NCBI GenBank assembly: GCA_937921835.1
Contig: CAKZVG010000748.1
Coordinates: 1 to 8,203 of the forward strand
DNA: 8,203 nt
Reading direction: 5' to 3'
Source: an uncultured Bryobacteraceae bacterium
Lineage (GTDB): Bacteria; Acidobacteriota; Terriglobia; Bryobacterales; Bryobacteraceae
A model generated the notes under the pieces. It was not told where the DNA came from. It ran no database searches and worked only from the letters and a program-made list of their open reading frames with translations. The position numbers and the translations under genes were made by a program. Shown in pieces: positions 1-7,424 of this stretch (position 1 is its first letter; each line of letters starts with the position of its first letter).

Positions 1-404
1 GGCGGACCGGCCGCGGCTGCCTGCTGACGTATAAGGGAACGCCCGAGCCGGGGAGGCACAAGACGCGGGAGGAACTGGAGGCGGAGTTCGCGGGCGAGGG
101 GGCGCTTGAGAGCATCCTGGAGCGTCTCGGCTTCGTTCCGGTGTTCCGCTACGAGAAGTATCGCACCGAGTACGGACGGCCAGGAGAGGAAGGCGTGGCG
201 ACGCTCGACGAGACGCCCATCGGCGTGTTTGTCGAACTGGAAGGCAGCGGCGGCTGGATCGACGCCGCGGCGCGCGGACTGGAGTTCGAGGAGGACCAAT
301 ACATCCTGGCCAGCTATGTGTCGCTTTACCTGGAGCACTGCGCCGCGCGAGGTCTCGCGCCCGGCCCGGGGATGGTGTTCCCGGGTACGCCGGGAGAACC
401 TTAG
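1..404 (+). CDS. CYTH-domain protein, class IV adenylate cyclase-like (5' partial)
   Basis: An open frame enters from the left edge (first full codon at position 3) and ends at TAG 402-404, giving the last 133 residues. It reads as the C-terminal two thirds of a CYTH (CyaB/thiamine triphosphatase) fold. Visible marks are a LTYKG strand, a helix of the KTREELE type, FRYEKYRTEY (the basic K-x-R pair that contacts the triphosphate), then LDETPIGVFVELEG, an acidic strand typical of the metal-binding side of the tunnel. The N-terminal ExExK signature must lie outside the window. Known family members either make cAMP from ATP or hydrolyse triphosphates (ThTPase, inorganic PPPase); the sequence does not decide which. 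The GTG at 141 is internal and is not the start, because conserved CYTH sequence continues upstream of it. The next gene is 139 bp away and has its own promoter, so the two are probably separate transcription units. Confidence 0.85.
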   Translation, partial: RTGRGCLLTYKGTPEPGRHKTREELEAEFAGEGALESILERLGFVPVFRYEKYRTEYGRPGEEGVATLDETPIGVFVELEGSGGWIDAAARGLEFEEDQYILASYVSLYLEHCAARGLAPGPGMVFPGTPGEP

Positions 405-415
405 ACGAAATTGCC

Positions 416-505
416 TTAGTACTCGAAATAGAACTTGCCGCGTGGTTTGCGGCGGGCTATATTCATCATGAGATCGCCGCTCAGTACGCATGAGAGTTTT
501 AGTAC
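416..505 (+). repeat. Three AGTAC direct repeats around the promoter
   Basis: AGTAC occurs at 418-422, 483-487 and 501-505. The first and third lie in the 7-mer TTAGTAC and the middle one in TCAGTAC. One copy lies upstream of the -35 box and two lie in the predicted leader. Their core GTAC is self-complementary. They could be regulator sites, but they are short and the spacing (65 and 18 bp) is irregular for a phased operator. Confidence 0.25.
435..463 (+). promoter_or_regulatory. Predicted sigma70-type promoter
   Basis: TTGCCG (435-440, 4 of 6 matches to the -35 consensus) and TATATT (458-463, 5 of 6 matches to the -10) are separated by exactly 17 bp. This lies in a locally AT-richer gap after the CYTH gene, so a transcript would begin near 470 and have about a 74-nt leader before the ATG at 544. 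The spacer holds an inverted repeat, GCCGC (437-441) and GCGGC (449-453), which overlaps the -35 box and could be an operator or chance in GC-rich DNA. The prediction is from sequence only. Confidence 0.6.
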
Positions 506-531
506 GATTGTGAGATTCTGCGGCGCTGATT

Positions 532-536
532 GGAAG
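532..536 (+). promoter_or_regulatory. Ribosome binding site for the 544 gene
   Basis: GGAAG lies 7 nt before ATG 544, a normal Shine-Dalgarno position. It supports that ATG over other in-frame or overlapping starts. Confidence 0.55.
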
Positions 537-543
537 TGTCTTA

Positions 544-1002
544 ATGATCGGAAGCCTGATCATCCTGACAGTATCGTTAGCTCTGTTCGCTTACTGGTTC
601 CGATACACCTGTCTGCTCATCCTGAGCGCGAAACCCGCCAAGGACTACTCCGGGCAGGTGGCGGCGAACAACCGCATGGCCTTCCCCGCCGTGCGGCGGC
701 AGTTGCAGGGGGAACCCGCTAGCGGGCAACTGCGCGCCCTCCAAGCTTCCCTGGACAACGACTACCGGGTGATTCAGTATCTGCTGCGGCACGCCAAGGA
801 TCTCGACGCCGAAGCCGCGCCGGTCGAGCAGTTCATGCTGGCGGCCGACTACCGGATGATGAAGCTGTTGTATGCGGTATCGCGGTGGATGGGTCTCCCC
901 GGAGCGCGCCGGGCGCTGGCGGAGATGGCGGACATCATCTCCTACTTCGCCCATGCCATCGGTGAGCGGACAGTAGCGGCGCCGGGCGCCGTTTCGCGGT
1001 AA
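544..1002 (+). CDS. Small membrane-anchored protein of unknown function
   Basis: This encodes 152 residues; I do not recognise the family. Residues 2-28 are strongly hydrophobic (IGSLIILTVSLALFAYWF, then a basic R-Y-T break and CLLIL), consistent with a single N-terminal signal anchor or a short re-entrant pair, with no cleavage site evident. The rest is soluble and mainly helical: a stretch with many Q, R and A (residues 40-80), then an amphipathic region rich in M, L and aromatics (95-140, with DYRMMKLLYAVSRW). There are no cysteines beyond C23 and no obvious catalytic motif. ATG 544 has a GGAAG Shine-Dalgarno and follows a good promoter. The gene lies 55 bp upstream of the MoxR operon on the same strand, so it may be co-transcribed with it. 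Size, codon use with G/C at third positions, start signals and an uninterrupted frame make it a credible gene. Confidence 0.75.
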   Translation: MIGSLIILTVSLALFAYWFRYTCLLILSAKPAKDYSGQVAANNRMAFPAVRRQLQGEPASGQLRALQASLDNDYRVIQYLLRHAKDLDAEAAPVEQFMLAADYRMMKLLYAVSRWMGLPGARRALAEMADIISYFAHAIGERTVAAPGAVSR

Positions 1003-1016
1003 GCTCGCCGGAGCTT
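1001..1016 (+). other. Small stem-loop at the end of the 544 gene
   Basis: AAGCTC (1001-1006) and GAGCTT (1011-1016) form a perfect 6-bp stem with a GCCG loop, overlapping the TAA stop (1000-1002). No T-run follows, so it is not a standard intrinsic terminator. It might attenuate or stabilise the transcript between this gene and the MoxR gene. Confidence 0.3.
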
Positions 1017-1045
1017 GCGGCGGCAGGACCGCGCCCGCTTTGTCC

Positions 1046-1051
1046 TACAAT
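1046..1051 (+). promoter_or_regulatory. Possible -10 box of a leaderless MoxR transcript
   Basis: TACAAT matches 5 of 6 positions of the -10 consensus. It ends 6 nt before GTG 1058, so the expected transcription start would fall on or next to that start codon, as in leaderless mRNAs. There is no good -35 box at 16-18 bp (the closest, TTGCGG at 1015-1020, is 25 bp away). The box lies within the coding region if translation starts at the alternative TTG 1040. Confidence 0.3.
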
Positions 1052-1057
1052 GGAAGT

Positions 1058-2053
<996 letters not shown>

Positions 2054-2062
2054 CATGGTAGT

Positions 2063-2085
2063 TTCCGGACACAGCCGCACCGGAA
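2063..2085 (+). repeat. Inverted repeat between the MoxR and DUF58 genes
   Basis: TTCCGG (2063-2068) and CCGGAA (2080-2085) are perfect inverted arms around an 11-nt loop, in the 59-bp gap between the two genes. A T-G pair could extend the stem by one. There is no T-run after it, so a terminator is unlikely. An mRNA processing or stability hairpin that sets MoxR output apart from that of the downstream genes is possible, and so is chance. Confidence 0.35.
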
Positions 2086-2112
2086 GGCCGCGCGGGCGGT
2101 GGTAAGCGCGCC

Positions 2113-2997
2113 ATGGCCACGGCCCCTCTGATCGAACGCGACTTCCTCGAGAAGCTGGAACGGATGACCATCCGCTGGCGGAAGTCCTTTCAGGGGCTGG
2201 TCGGCGGCCATAATCGCTCGCGCTTCCCGGGCGCGGGGCAGGAATTTTTCGACCACCGCCACTTTCACCACGGCGACGATCTGCGGGCGGTGAACTGGCG
2301 CGCCTATCTGCGCCTGGAGAAGCTTTTCCTCAAGCTGTTCCAGGTGGAGCCGCGGGTGCCGGTGCGCCTGTTGCTGGACACCAGCGAGTCCATGGCGACC
2401 GGCGCATCGTCCAAGTTCGACTATGCGCGCCGCCTGGCCGCGGCGCTGTGCTACATCGGGCTGGTGCGCCTGGACAGCATCGTGGTGCATCCGTTCGCCG
2501 CTTCGCTCGGAGACCCGTTTCTGTCCACCGGCGGGCGCCACCGCCTGGCTCCGACCGTGGAGTTCCTCTCGCAGCTCTCACCTGGAGGCCGGACCAGCTA
2601 CCTGAACGTCTCCAAGGAATTCATCACCCGCTACGCGCAGCGCGGAGTGGCGATCGTTCTCTCGGACTTCCTGGACGACGCCGGCTGCGAGCGGCCGTTG
2701 CAGTACCTGGCGGACTTCGGCCACGAACTGCTGCTGTTGCAGGTGTGGGCCGAGGAAGACCGCGAGCCGCCCTGGGAAGGGGAGCTGGAACTGGTGGACG
2801 CCGAGACCGGCGCGCGCCTGGAGATGGCCTTCGGCCCGGCGGCGCGGGAGAACTATGTGCGCTCCTTTGACGCCTTCTCCCGCTCGCTTCAGGAACTGGC
2901 CGCGCGCACGGGCGGGCGCTATGTCGGGCTTCCGACCTCGATGCCCATCGAGGAGGCGGTCTTCGGGCCCCTGGTGCGGATGAAGGCGATTGAGTGA
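2113..2997 (+). CDS. DUF58 / von Willebrand factor A domain protein, short soluble form
   Basis: This encodes 294 residues with no membrane segment. Many DUF58 proteins are longer and have two N-terminal helices; this is the short cytosolic type. The DUF58 signature is at about residues 40-70: GAGQEF, then HHGDDLRAVNW and a basic segment, matching the G-x-G-x-E-F ... GDD-x-R-x-x-x-W pattern. A vWA fold follows. Its metal site (MIDAS) looks intact: DTSES at 89-93, T161 in GGRTSY, and D185 in VLSDF. The C-terminal part (230-294) ends with RTGGRYVGL. ATG 2113 is preceded by GGTAAG (2101-2106), a weak Shine-Dalgarno. DUF58 proteins are standard partners of MoxR ATPases, with the vWA domain thought to link the ATPase to its clients; the actual client here is unknown. 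The TGA stop overlaps the next gene's ATG by one base (TGATG), which suggests translational coupling. Confidence 0.93.
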   Translation: MATAPLIERDFLEKLERMTIRWRKSFQGLVGGHNRSRFPGAGQEFFDHRHFHHGDDLRAVNWRAYLRLEKLFLKLFQVEPRVPVRLLLDTSESMATGASSKFDYARRLAAALCYIGLVRLDSIVVHPFAASLGDPFLSTGGRHRLAPTVEFLSQLSPGGRTSYLNVSKEFITRYAQRGVAIVLSDFLDDAGCERPLQYLADFGHELLLLQVWAEEDREPPWEGELELVDAETGARLEMAFGPAARENYVRSFDAFSRSLQELAARTGGRYVGLPTSMPIEEAVFGPLVRMKAIE

Positions 2998-4913
2998 TGT
3001 TTTTTCTGAATTTCTCCCTCGCCGAGTTTGCCGCGTTCTTCGGCGCGGTGTCCGCGGTGACGGTGGCGCTTTATCTGCTTGACCGTTCGCGGCGGCGGCA
3101 GGTGGTGGCCACGCTGCGTTTCTGGGCGGCCTCGGACCGGCCGCCGGAAATGAGGCGCCGCAAGAAGATTCAGCAGCCGTGGTCGCTGCTGCTGCAACTG
3201 GCCGGGATGCTGCTGCTGCTCGTCGCGCTGGGGCAGTTGCGCTGGGGATCGCCGGAGCGCGCCACGCGCGACCACGTGCTGATTCTCGACACCTCGGCGT
3301 GGATGGCGGCGCGCACGGCGGGCGGGACGCTGCTCGACGAGGCCAAGCGGGACGCGGCGGCCTATCTGCGCGCGGTGCCGGCCAAGGACCGCGTGATGCT
3401 GGTGCGCGCCGATGCGCTGGCCACGCCGGCGACGCGCTTCGAGTCCAGCCGCAAGACAGTCGAGGAGGCGCTGCGCGCATCGCGCGCCGGCGCTTCCGCC
3501 CTCAACATCGAGCAGGCGCTCGACTTCGCGCGCCAGGTGCAGCGCCTCGAGGGGCGGTTGGCGGGCGAGGTGGTGTTCGTGGGCGCGGGCCGGATCTCCG
3601 AGAGCGAATCGCCCAGCCTGGCGGCCATTCCGAACCTGCGCGTACTGCCTACGGCGGCGGTTCCCGAAAACTGCGGGCTGCGTAAGATCGGCCTGCGACG
3701 CACGCCGGACGATCCGCTGCGCTGGGAGATCCTGGTGACGGTGCGCAACTACGGGACGCGCCCGCGCACTCTGCCGGTCGGGCTCTACTTCGGCAACGCG
3801 GTAATCGGTTCCGCCATGGTTCCACTGAAGCCGGGCGAGGAACGCAGCGCTGCGTTTTCCTACCGGACGAAGGCGGGCGGCTGGCTGGAGGCGCGCATCG
3901 AGGCCGAGGACGCTCTGGCGGAGGACAACCGCGCCGTGCTCGAACTGCCCGCGCCGCGCCTGCTGCGGGTGCTGGTCTACAGCGCCGAGCCGGATCTGCT
4001 GCGGCCCTTGTTCGCGGGCAATCCCCTGGTGGAGGCGGTGTACCGGCCGCCGGCGGCGTTCGATCCGGCGGCGCGGGCCGACATTTTTGTGCTGGACCGC
4101 TTCAGCCCTCCCGCAGCGCCCGAGGGCGGCACGGTCTGGATTGAGCCGCCGCTGGCGTCGTCCCCAGTGCGGGTGCGCTCGGTGACGAAGAACGTCCGGC
4201 TGACGCGCTGGACAAGCGAGCACGAACTGGGCGCCGGGCTGCATTCCCAGGGGCTCCGGCTGGACGAAGCCGAGGTGTACAGCGCCGCTCCGGGTGACAT
4301 CGCGGTGGCCGAGTGTGAGACGGGGCCGATTATTCTGGCGCGTCCGGGCAGGTTCAAGACGGTGGTGTTCGGCTTCCATCCCGTACGCTCGCCGCTGCGC
4401 TATGAATTGACCACGCCGCTGGTATTCGCCAACGTGCTGCGCTGGATGGAGCCGGGGATCTTCCGGCGCTGGGAGTTGAGCGGCGGAAGCGCCGGCACGG
4501 TGACGCTCGCCCTGGACAAGGCGGTTCCGCAGGAGGAGATCCGGGTGGTGACCGACCACGACCGCCCGCTGCCTTTCACGGTGCAGGGCAACGTGGTGCG
4601 GTTCTTCGCCGGCGCGCCGCAGACCGTGCGGGTGAACACCCGCGAGCACGAATACGTTTACTCGCTCACGCTCCCCGAGGTGGCGGAAGCCGTCTGGGAG
4701 CCCCCCCGGCAGGCCAAGCGAGGCATACCCCCGGCGGCTGCCGGCGGGCCCGCCTCGCGCGATATCTGGCAGGCTCTCGCGCTGGCCGGGGCGCTGGTGC
4801 TGGTGATCGAGTGGCTCCTGTTCGGCCGCGGGCGCTTCGGTTCCGCGCGCCTGCGCCTGTTTCCGTGGCGCACGGCGGAGACGGGGGCGCCGGCCCGGAG
4901 GAAGGCGTCGTGA
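2997..4913 (+). CDS. BatA/WFA-type membrane protein with degenerate vWA domain
   Basis: This encodes 638 residues. The N-terminus is a BatA-type hairpin: helix 1 at about 9-28, a very basic loop (DRSRRR ... MRRRKK) with RFWAA, and helix 2 at about 62-82. A vWA-like domain follows (about 92-215), then a region likely rich in beta strands (230-565), and a last helix at 591-609 with a basic tail. By the positive-inside rule both basic segments are cytoplasmic, so residues 83-590 should be periplasmic. The layout fits proteins named 'BatA and WFA domain-containing'. The vWA metal site is broken: DTSAW at 98-102 instead of D-x-S-x-S, and VFVGAG (193-198) where an aspartate is expected. ATG 2997 sits in TGATG, overlapping the DUF58 stop. 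GTG 2994 is a possible start one codon earlier; I chose 2997 because MFFLNFSLAEF resembles typical BatA N-termini. Related Bat proteins are linked to aerotolerance and envelope stress, but the function here is unproven. Confidence 0.88.
   Translation: MFFLNFSLAEFAAFFGAVSAVTVALYLLDRSRRRQVVATLRFWAASDRPPEMRRRKKIQQPWSLLLQLAGMLLLLVALGQLRWGSPERATRDHVLILDTSAWMAARTAGGTLLDEAKRDAAAYLRAVPAKDRVMLVRADALATPATRFESSRKTVEEALRASRAGASALNIEQALDFARQVQRLEGRLAGEVVFVGAGRISESESPSLAAIPNLRVLPTAAVPENCGLRKIGLRRTPDDPLRWEILVTVRNYGTRPRTLPVGLYFGNAVIGSAMVPLKPGEERSAAFSYRTKAGGWLEARIEAEDALAEDNRAVLELPAPRLLRVLVYSAEPDLLRPLFAGNPLVEAVYRPPAAFDPAARADIFVLDRFSPPAAPEGGTVWIEPPLASSPVRVRSVTKNVRLTRWTSEHELGAGLHSQGLRLDEAEVYSAAPGDIAVAECETGPIILARPGRFKTVVFGFHPVRSPLRYELTTPLVFANVLRWMEPGIFRRWELSGGSAGTVTLALDKAVPQEEIRVVTDHDRPLPFTVQGNVVRFFAGAPQTVRVNTREHEYVYSLTLPEVAEAVWEPPRQAKRGIPPAAAGGPASRDIWQALALAGALVLVIEWLLFGRGRFGSARLRLFPWRTAETGAPARRKAS
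4897..4905 (+). promoter_or_regulatory. Strong ribosome binding site inside the BatA/WFA gene
   Basis: GGAGGAAGG lies in the last codons of the BatA/WFA gene, with GGAGG 8 nt ahead of GTG 4910. It is the best Shine-Dalgarno in the window and fixes GTG 4910 as the start of the next gene, over the upstream in-frame start at 4811. Confidence 0.75.
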
Positions 4914-7402
4914 GCTTCGAACGCTCCTGGGTGTTGTTGCTGGCTTGGCTGCCGGCGGTGTGGGCTTACTTCTACTGGAAACAGACCCCGCGCAAGCTCT
5001 CGCTGTTATTGAAGGCGCTGGTGGTGTTACTGGTGCTGCTGGCGCTCAGCGAGCCGCGGATCGACCTGGCCGAAACCAAGGTGGCAGTGGCGGTGTTGGT
5101 GGACACCTCGGCCAGCGTCCCGGCGCGGGACCTGGAACGCGCTTCGGAGCTGGCCGGCGCCATCGGGAAGGCTCGCGGCCGGCACTGGGTGCGGGTGCTG
5201 CCCTTCGCGCGCTCGACGCGCGCCCCTTTGCCCGGGGAACGAGGCCGGGAGTGGAGATTCCAGCACACCGCTGGCCCCGCCGGGGAAGCGACAGACCTCG
5301 AAGCCGCGCTGCGCGAGGCCATCGCCGTGCTGCCGCCGGGCATGGTGCCGCGGCTGGCGCTGATCTCCGACGGCAAGGAGAACCGCGGCAGCATTGCGCG
5401 CGCCGCCTGGCAGGCCGGGCAGCTCGGAATTCCCATCGACACCTTCGCGCTGGAGGGCAAGGAGCGCCCCGGGCTGCTGCTGGAGTCCGTGAGCATGCCC
5501 ACGCTGGCCTTCACTGGCGACCGTTTTCCGGTCGATCTGGTGGTGAGTTCGCCGCGTCCCACCAGCGGCGTGGTGGAGCTTTTCGCCGAAGGCAAGCTGC
5601 TCGGATCCCGCCCCGTCCAGATCGAGGCGGGCAACAGCCCGCTGCGGGTCCACGCCAGCGTGAGCGAGCCGGGGGCCATCGAGATCGGCATCGCGCTGAA
5701 GGCCGAGGGCCTGGGCCAGGTGCGCCACGCGCAAGCCGTCACTCTGCGGCGCCCGCGACTGCTCTACGTCTCGGACGATCCGCCGGGAACCGGGCGGCAC
5801 TTCCTGGAGATCCTGGCGGCGTCGAGGTTCGAGGCCGAGGAAGTCCCGGCGCTCGGCCCGGACATCGATCTCGACCGCTACCAGATCGCCGTGCTGAACA
5901 ATCAGGACCTGGAGGCATTGCCGCAAGCCTGGAAGTCGGACCTTGAGCGGTTCGTGAAACAAGGCGGCGGGCTGTTGGTCATCGGCGGCGAGCGCAACGT
6001 GTACGCCGACCGCAAGAAGAAAGAGGAAGACCCGCTCGAGCGGACGCTGCCGGCCAAGCTCGCACCGCCCCGCTCGCCCGAAGGCACCTGCGTGGTCCTG
6101 ATCGTGGATAAGTCTTCGTCCATGGAAGGGCGCAAGATGGAGCTGGCGCGCATGGCCGCCGTCGGCGTGATCGAGAATCTGCGTCCCATCGATCTGGTGG
6201 GCGTGCTGATTTTCGACAACTCCTTTCAGTGGGCGGTGCCGATCCGGCGCGCCGAGGACCGCGGGCTGATCAAGCGGATGGTGGCCGGCATCATGGCCGA
6301 CGGCGGCACGCAGATCGCTCCCGCGCTGGCGGAGTCCTACCGCCGGATCCTGCCGGTGCGCGCCACCTACAAACACATCGTGCTGCTCACCGACGGGATC
6401 TCCGAGGAGGGCGACAGCATTTCGCTCGCCAAGGAAGCGGCCATGAACAAGGTGACCATCTCAACCGTGGGCCTCGGGCAGGACGTCAACCGCGCCTATC
6501 TTGAGAAAGTGGCCTCGCTCGCCAAGGGCCGTTCCTACTTTCTCACCGACCCTTCGGGATTGGAGCAGATTCTGCTGCGCGACGTGATGGAGCATACCGG
6601 CTCGACGGCTATCGAGAAGCCCGTCACGGTGTCGGTCGTGAAGAAGACCGAGATCCTCGAAGGCGTCGGCATGGAGTCCGCTCCCCCGCTCAAAGGGTAC
6701 GTGAAGTTCGAGGCCAAGCCGACGGCGGACACCATCCTCATGGTGGAGAAGGATCCTCTGCTATCGCGCTGGCAGTTCGGGCTGGGACGGGCCGCGGTCT
6801 TCGCCTCCGACGCCAAGAGCCGCTGGGCTGAGCAGTGGGTGAGCTGGAAGGGCTTCGACCGTTTCTGGGCCAACCTGCTGCGCGACCTGCTGCCGCACTC
6901 GCACAGCGGGGAAGCCACGCTCGAATACGACAGCGCCAACGGCGCCCTGGTGGCCGACTACCGGCTGGCGCACGGCGTCGCCGAACCCGCGCGGATTCCT
7001 GACATTTTCGTCTTCGGACCGGACGGCTTCCAGCGGCCGATGCCGGTGGCCAAGGTGGCGGCGGGCGCCTACCGGGGATCGCTCCCGGTGGGCCACCGCC
7101 AGGGATTGTTCCGGGTGCGGCCGCTTGAGGAGTCGCGCGTGTTCCCGGAGATCGGCCTGTTCCGTCCGGTGGAGGAACTGAACGAGTACGGCAACGACGC
7201 GTCCCTGCTGCGGCAGGTCTCGGAGTTCACCGGCGGGAGGCACAACCCCGACCCGGCGGCGCTGTTCGAGGCGGACGGGCGGTCGATCGCCTCCTCGATG
7301 CGCTTGTGGCCGCTGCTGATCGCGCTGGCGCTGCTGGCCAACCTGGCGGAGCTGATCCACCGCAAGTGGAAGGGCGTGCTCGAAGGCTTCCGGCGCCGCT
7401 GA
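4910..7402 (+). CDS. Large membrane protein with two vWA domains and a split glutamine amidotransferase-like domain
   Basis: This encodes 830 residues from GTG 4910, which overlaps the previous stop by 4 nt (GTGA). Domain order: helices at about 7-22 and 31-47 with a basic KQTPRK loop; vWA1 at 58-185 with intact MIDAS (DTSAS 65-69, T128, D154 in LISDG); a linker likely of beta strands; a glutamine amidotransferase-like (GATase1/ThuA-type) half from about 282 (PRLLYVSDD) to 388, with GGGLLVIGGERN; vWA2 at 393-560 with intact MIDAS (DKSSS 400-404, T467 in GGTQIAP, D495 in LLTDG); the second GATase-like half at 597-662 (PLLSRWQFGLGRAAVFASD); and a last helix at 798-815 with a basic tail. Basic loops place residues 48-797 in the periplasm. 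There is no cysteine in the amidotransferase-like halves (the only nearby one is C394 at the vWA2 edge), so no amidotransferase catalysis is expected. As last gene of the MoxR operon, it is a likely scaffold or client of the MoxR-DUF58 pair (inference). Confidence 0.9.
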   Translation: MSFERSWVLLLAWLPAVWAYFYWKQTPRKLSLLLKALVVLLVLLALSEPRIDLAETKVAVAVLVDTSASVPARDLERASELAGAIGKARGRHWVRVLPFARSTRAPLPGERGREWRFQHTAGPAGEATDLEAALREAIAVLPPGMVPRLALISDGKENRGSIARAAWQAGQLGIPIDTFALEGKERPGLLLESVSMPTLAFTGDRFPVDLVVSSPRPTSGVVELFAEGKLLGSRPVQIEAGNSPLRVHASVSEPGAIEIGIALKAEGLGQVRHAQAVTLRRPRLLYVSDDPPGTGRHFLEILAASRFEAEEVPALGPDIDLDRYQIAVLNNQDLEALPQAWKSDLERFVKQGGGLLVIGGERNVYADRKKKEEDPLERTLPAKLAPPRSPEGTCVVLIVDKSSSMEGRKMELARMAAVGVIENLRPIDLVGVLIFDNSFQWAVPIRRAEDRGLIKRMVAGIMADGGTQIAPALAESYRRILPVRATYKHIVLLTDGISEEGDSISLAKEAAMNKVTISTVGLGQDVNRAYLEKVASLAKGRSYFLTDPSGLEQILLRDVMEHTGSTAIEKPVTVSVVKKTEILEGVGMESAPPLKGYVKFEAKPTADTILMVEKDPLLSRWQFGLGRAAVFASDAKSRWAEQWVSWKGFDRFWANLLRDLLPHSHSGEATLEYDSANGALVADYRLAHGVAEPARIPDIFVFGPDGFQRPMPVAKVAAGAYRGSLPVGHRQGLFRVRPLEESRVFPEIGLFRPVEELNEYGNDASLLRQVSEFTGGRHNPDPAALFEADGRSIASSMRLWPLLIALALLANLAELIHRKWKGVLEGFRRR

Positions 7403-7408
7403 AGCGCC

Positions 7409-7424
7409 CGCGCGCTAGCGCGCG
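7409..7424. terminator. 16-bp perfect palindrome at the convergent gene junction
   Basis: CGCGCGCTAGCGCGCG is self-complementary over all 16 bases. It could fold as a 6-bp GC stem with a CTAG loop in either transcript. It begins in the 12-bp gap after the plus-strand operon and covers the stop codon of the minus-strand gene (7415-7417). No T-run flanks it on either side, so it would be an atypical bidirectional terminator, a stability hairpin, or a chance result of high GC. Confidence 0.35.

Noticed and set aside
106..471. 121-codon plus-strand frame over the CYTH gene
   Set aside because: S/R/T-rich shadow; the CYTH motifs are in the other frame, which stays open from the left edge.
435..722. 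Plus-strand open frame including ATG 468, just after the -10 box
   Set aside because: The ATG lies at the predicted transcript start, but the translation is unlike a structured protein and overlaps the better-supported 544 gene in another frame.
1001..1016. Intrinsic terminator after the 544 gene
   Set aside because: The stem is only 6 bp and no T-run follows, so I list it only as a stem-loop.
2919..4649. 576-codon open frame on the minus strand
   Set aside because: It lies opposite the BatA/WFA gene. Its translation is a low-complexity R/H/Q-rich shadow with no recognisable domain, as expected from GC-rich third positions of the real gene.
4811..4909. Upstream extension of the double-vWA gene to an in-frame start at 4811
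   Set aside because: It would overlap the BatA/WFA gene by about 100 bp with an R/A/P-rich segment. GTG 4910 has GGAGG 8 nt upstream and a 4-nt GTGA overlap, and the hydrophobic N-terminus follows it directly.
5027..6376. 449-codon open frame on the minus strand
   Set aside because: Antisense to the double-vWA gene; composition is typical of a GC-driven shadow frame.
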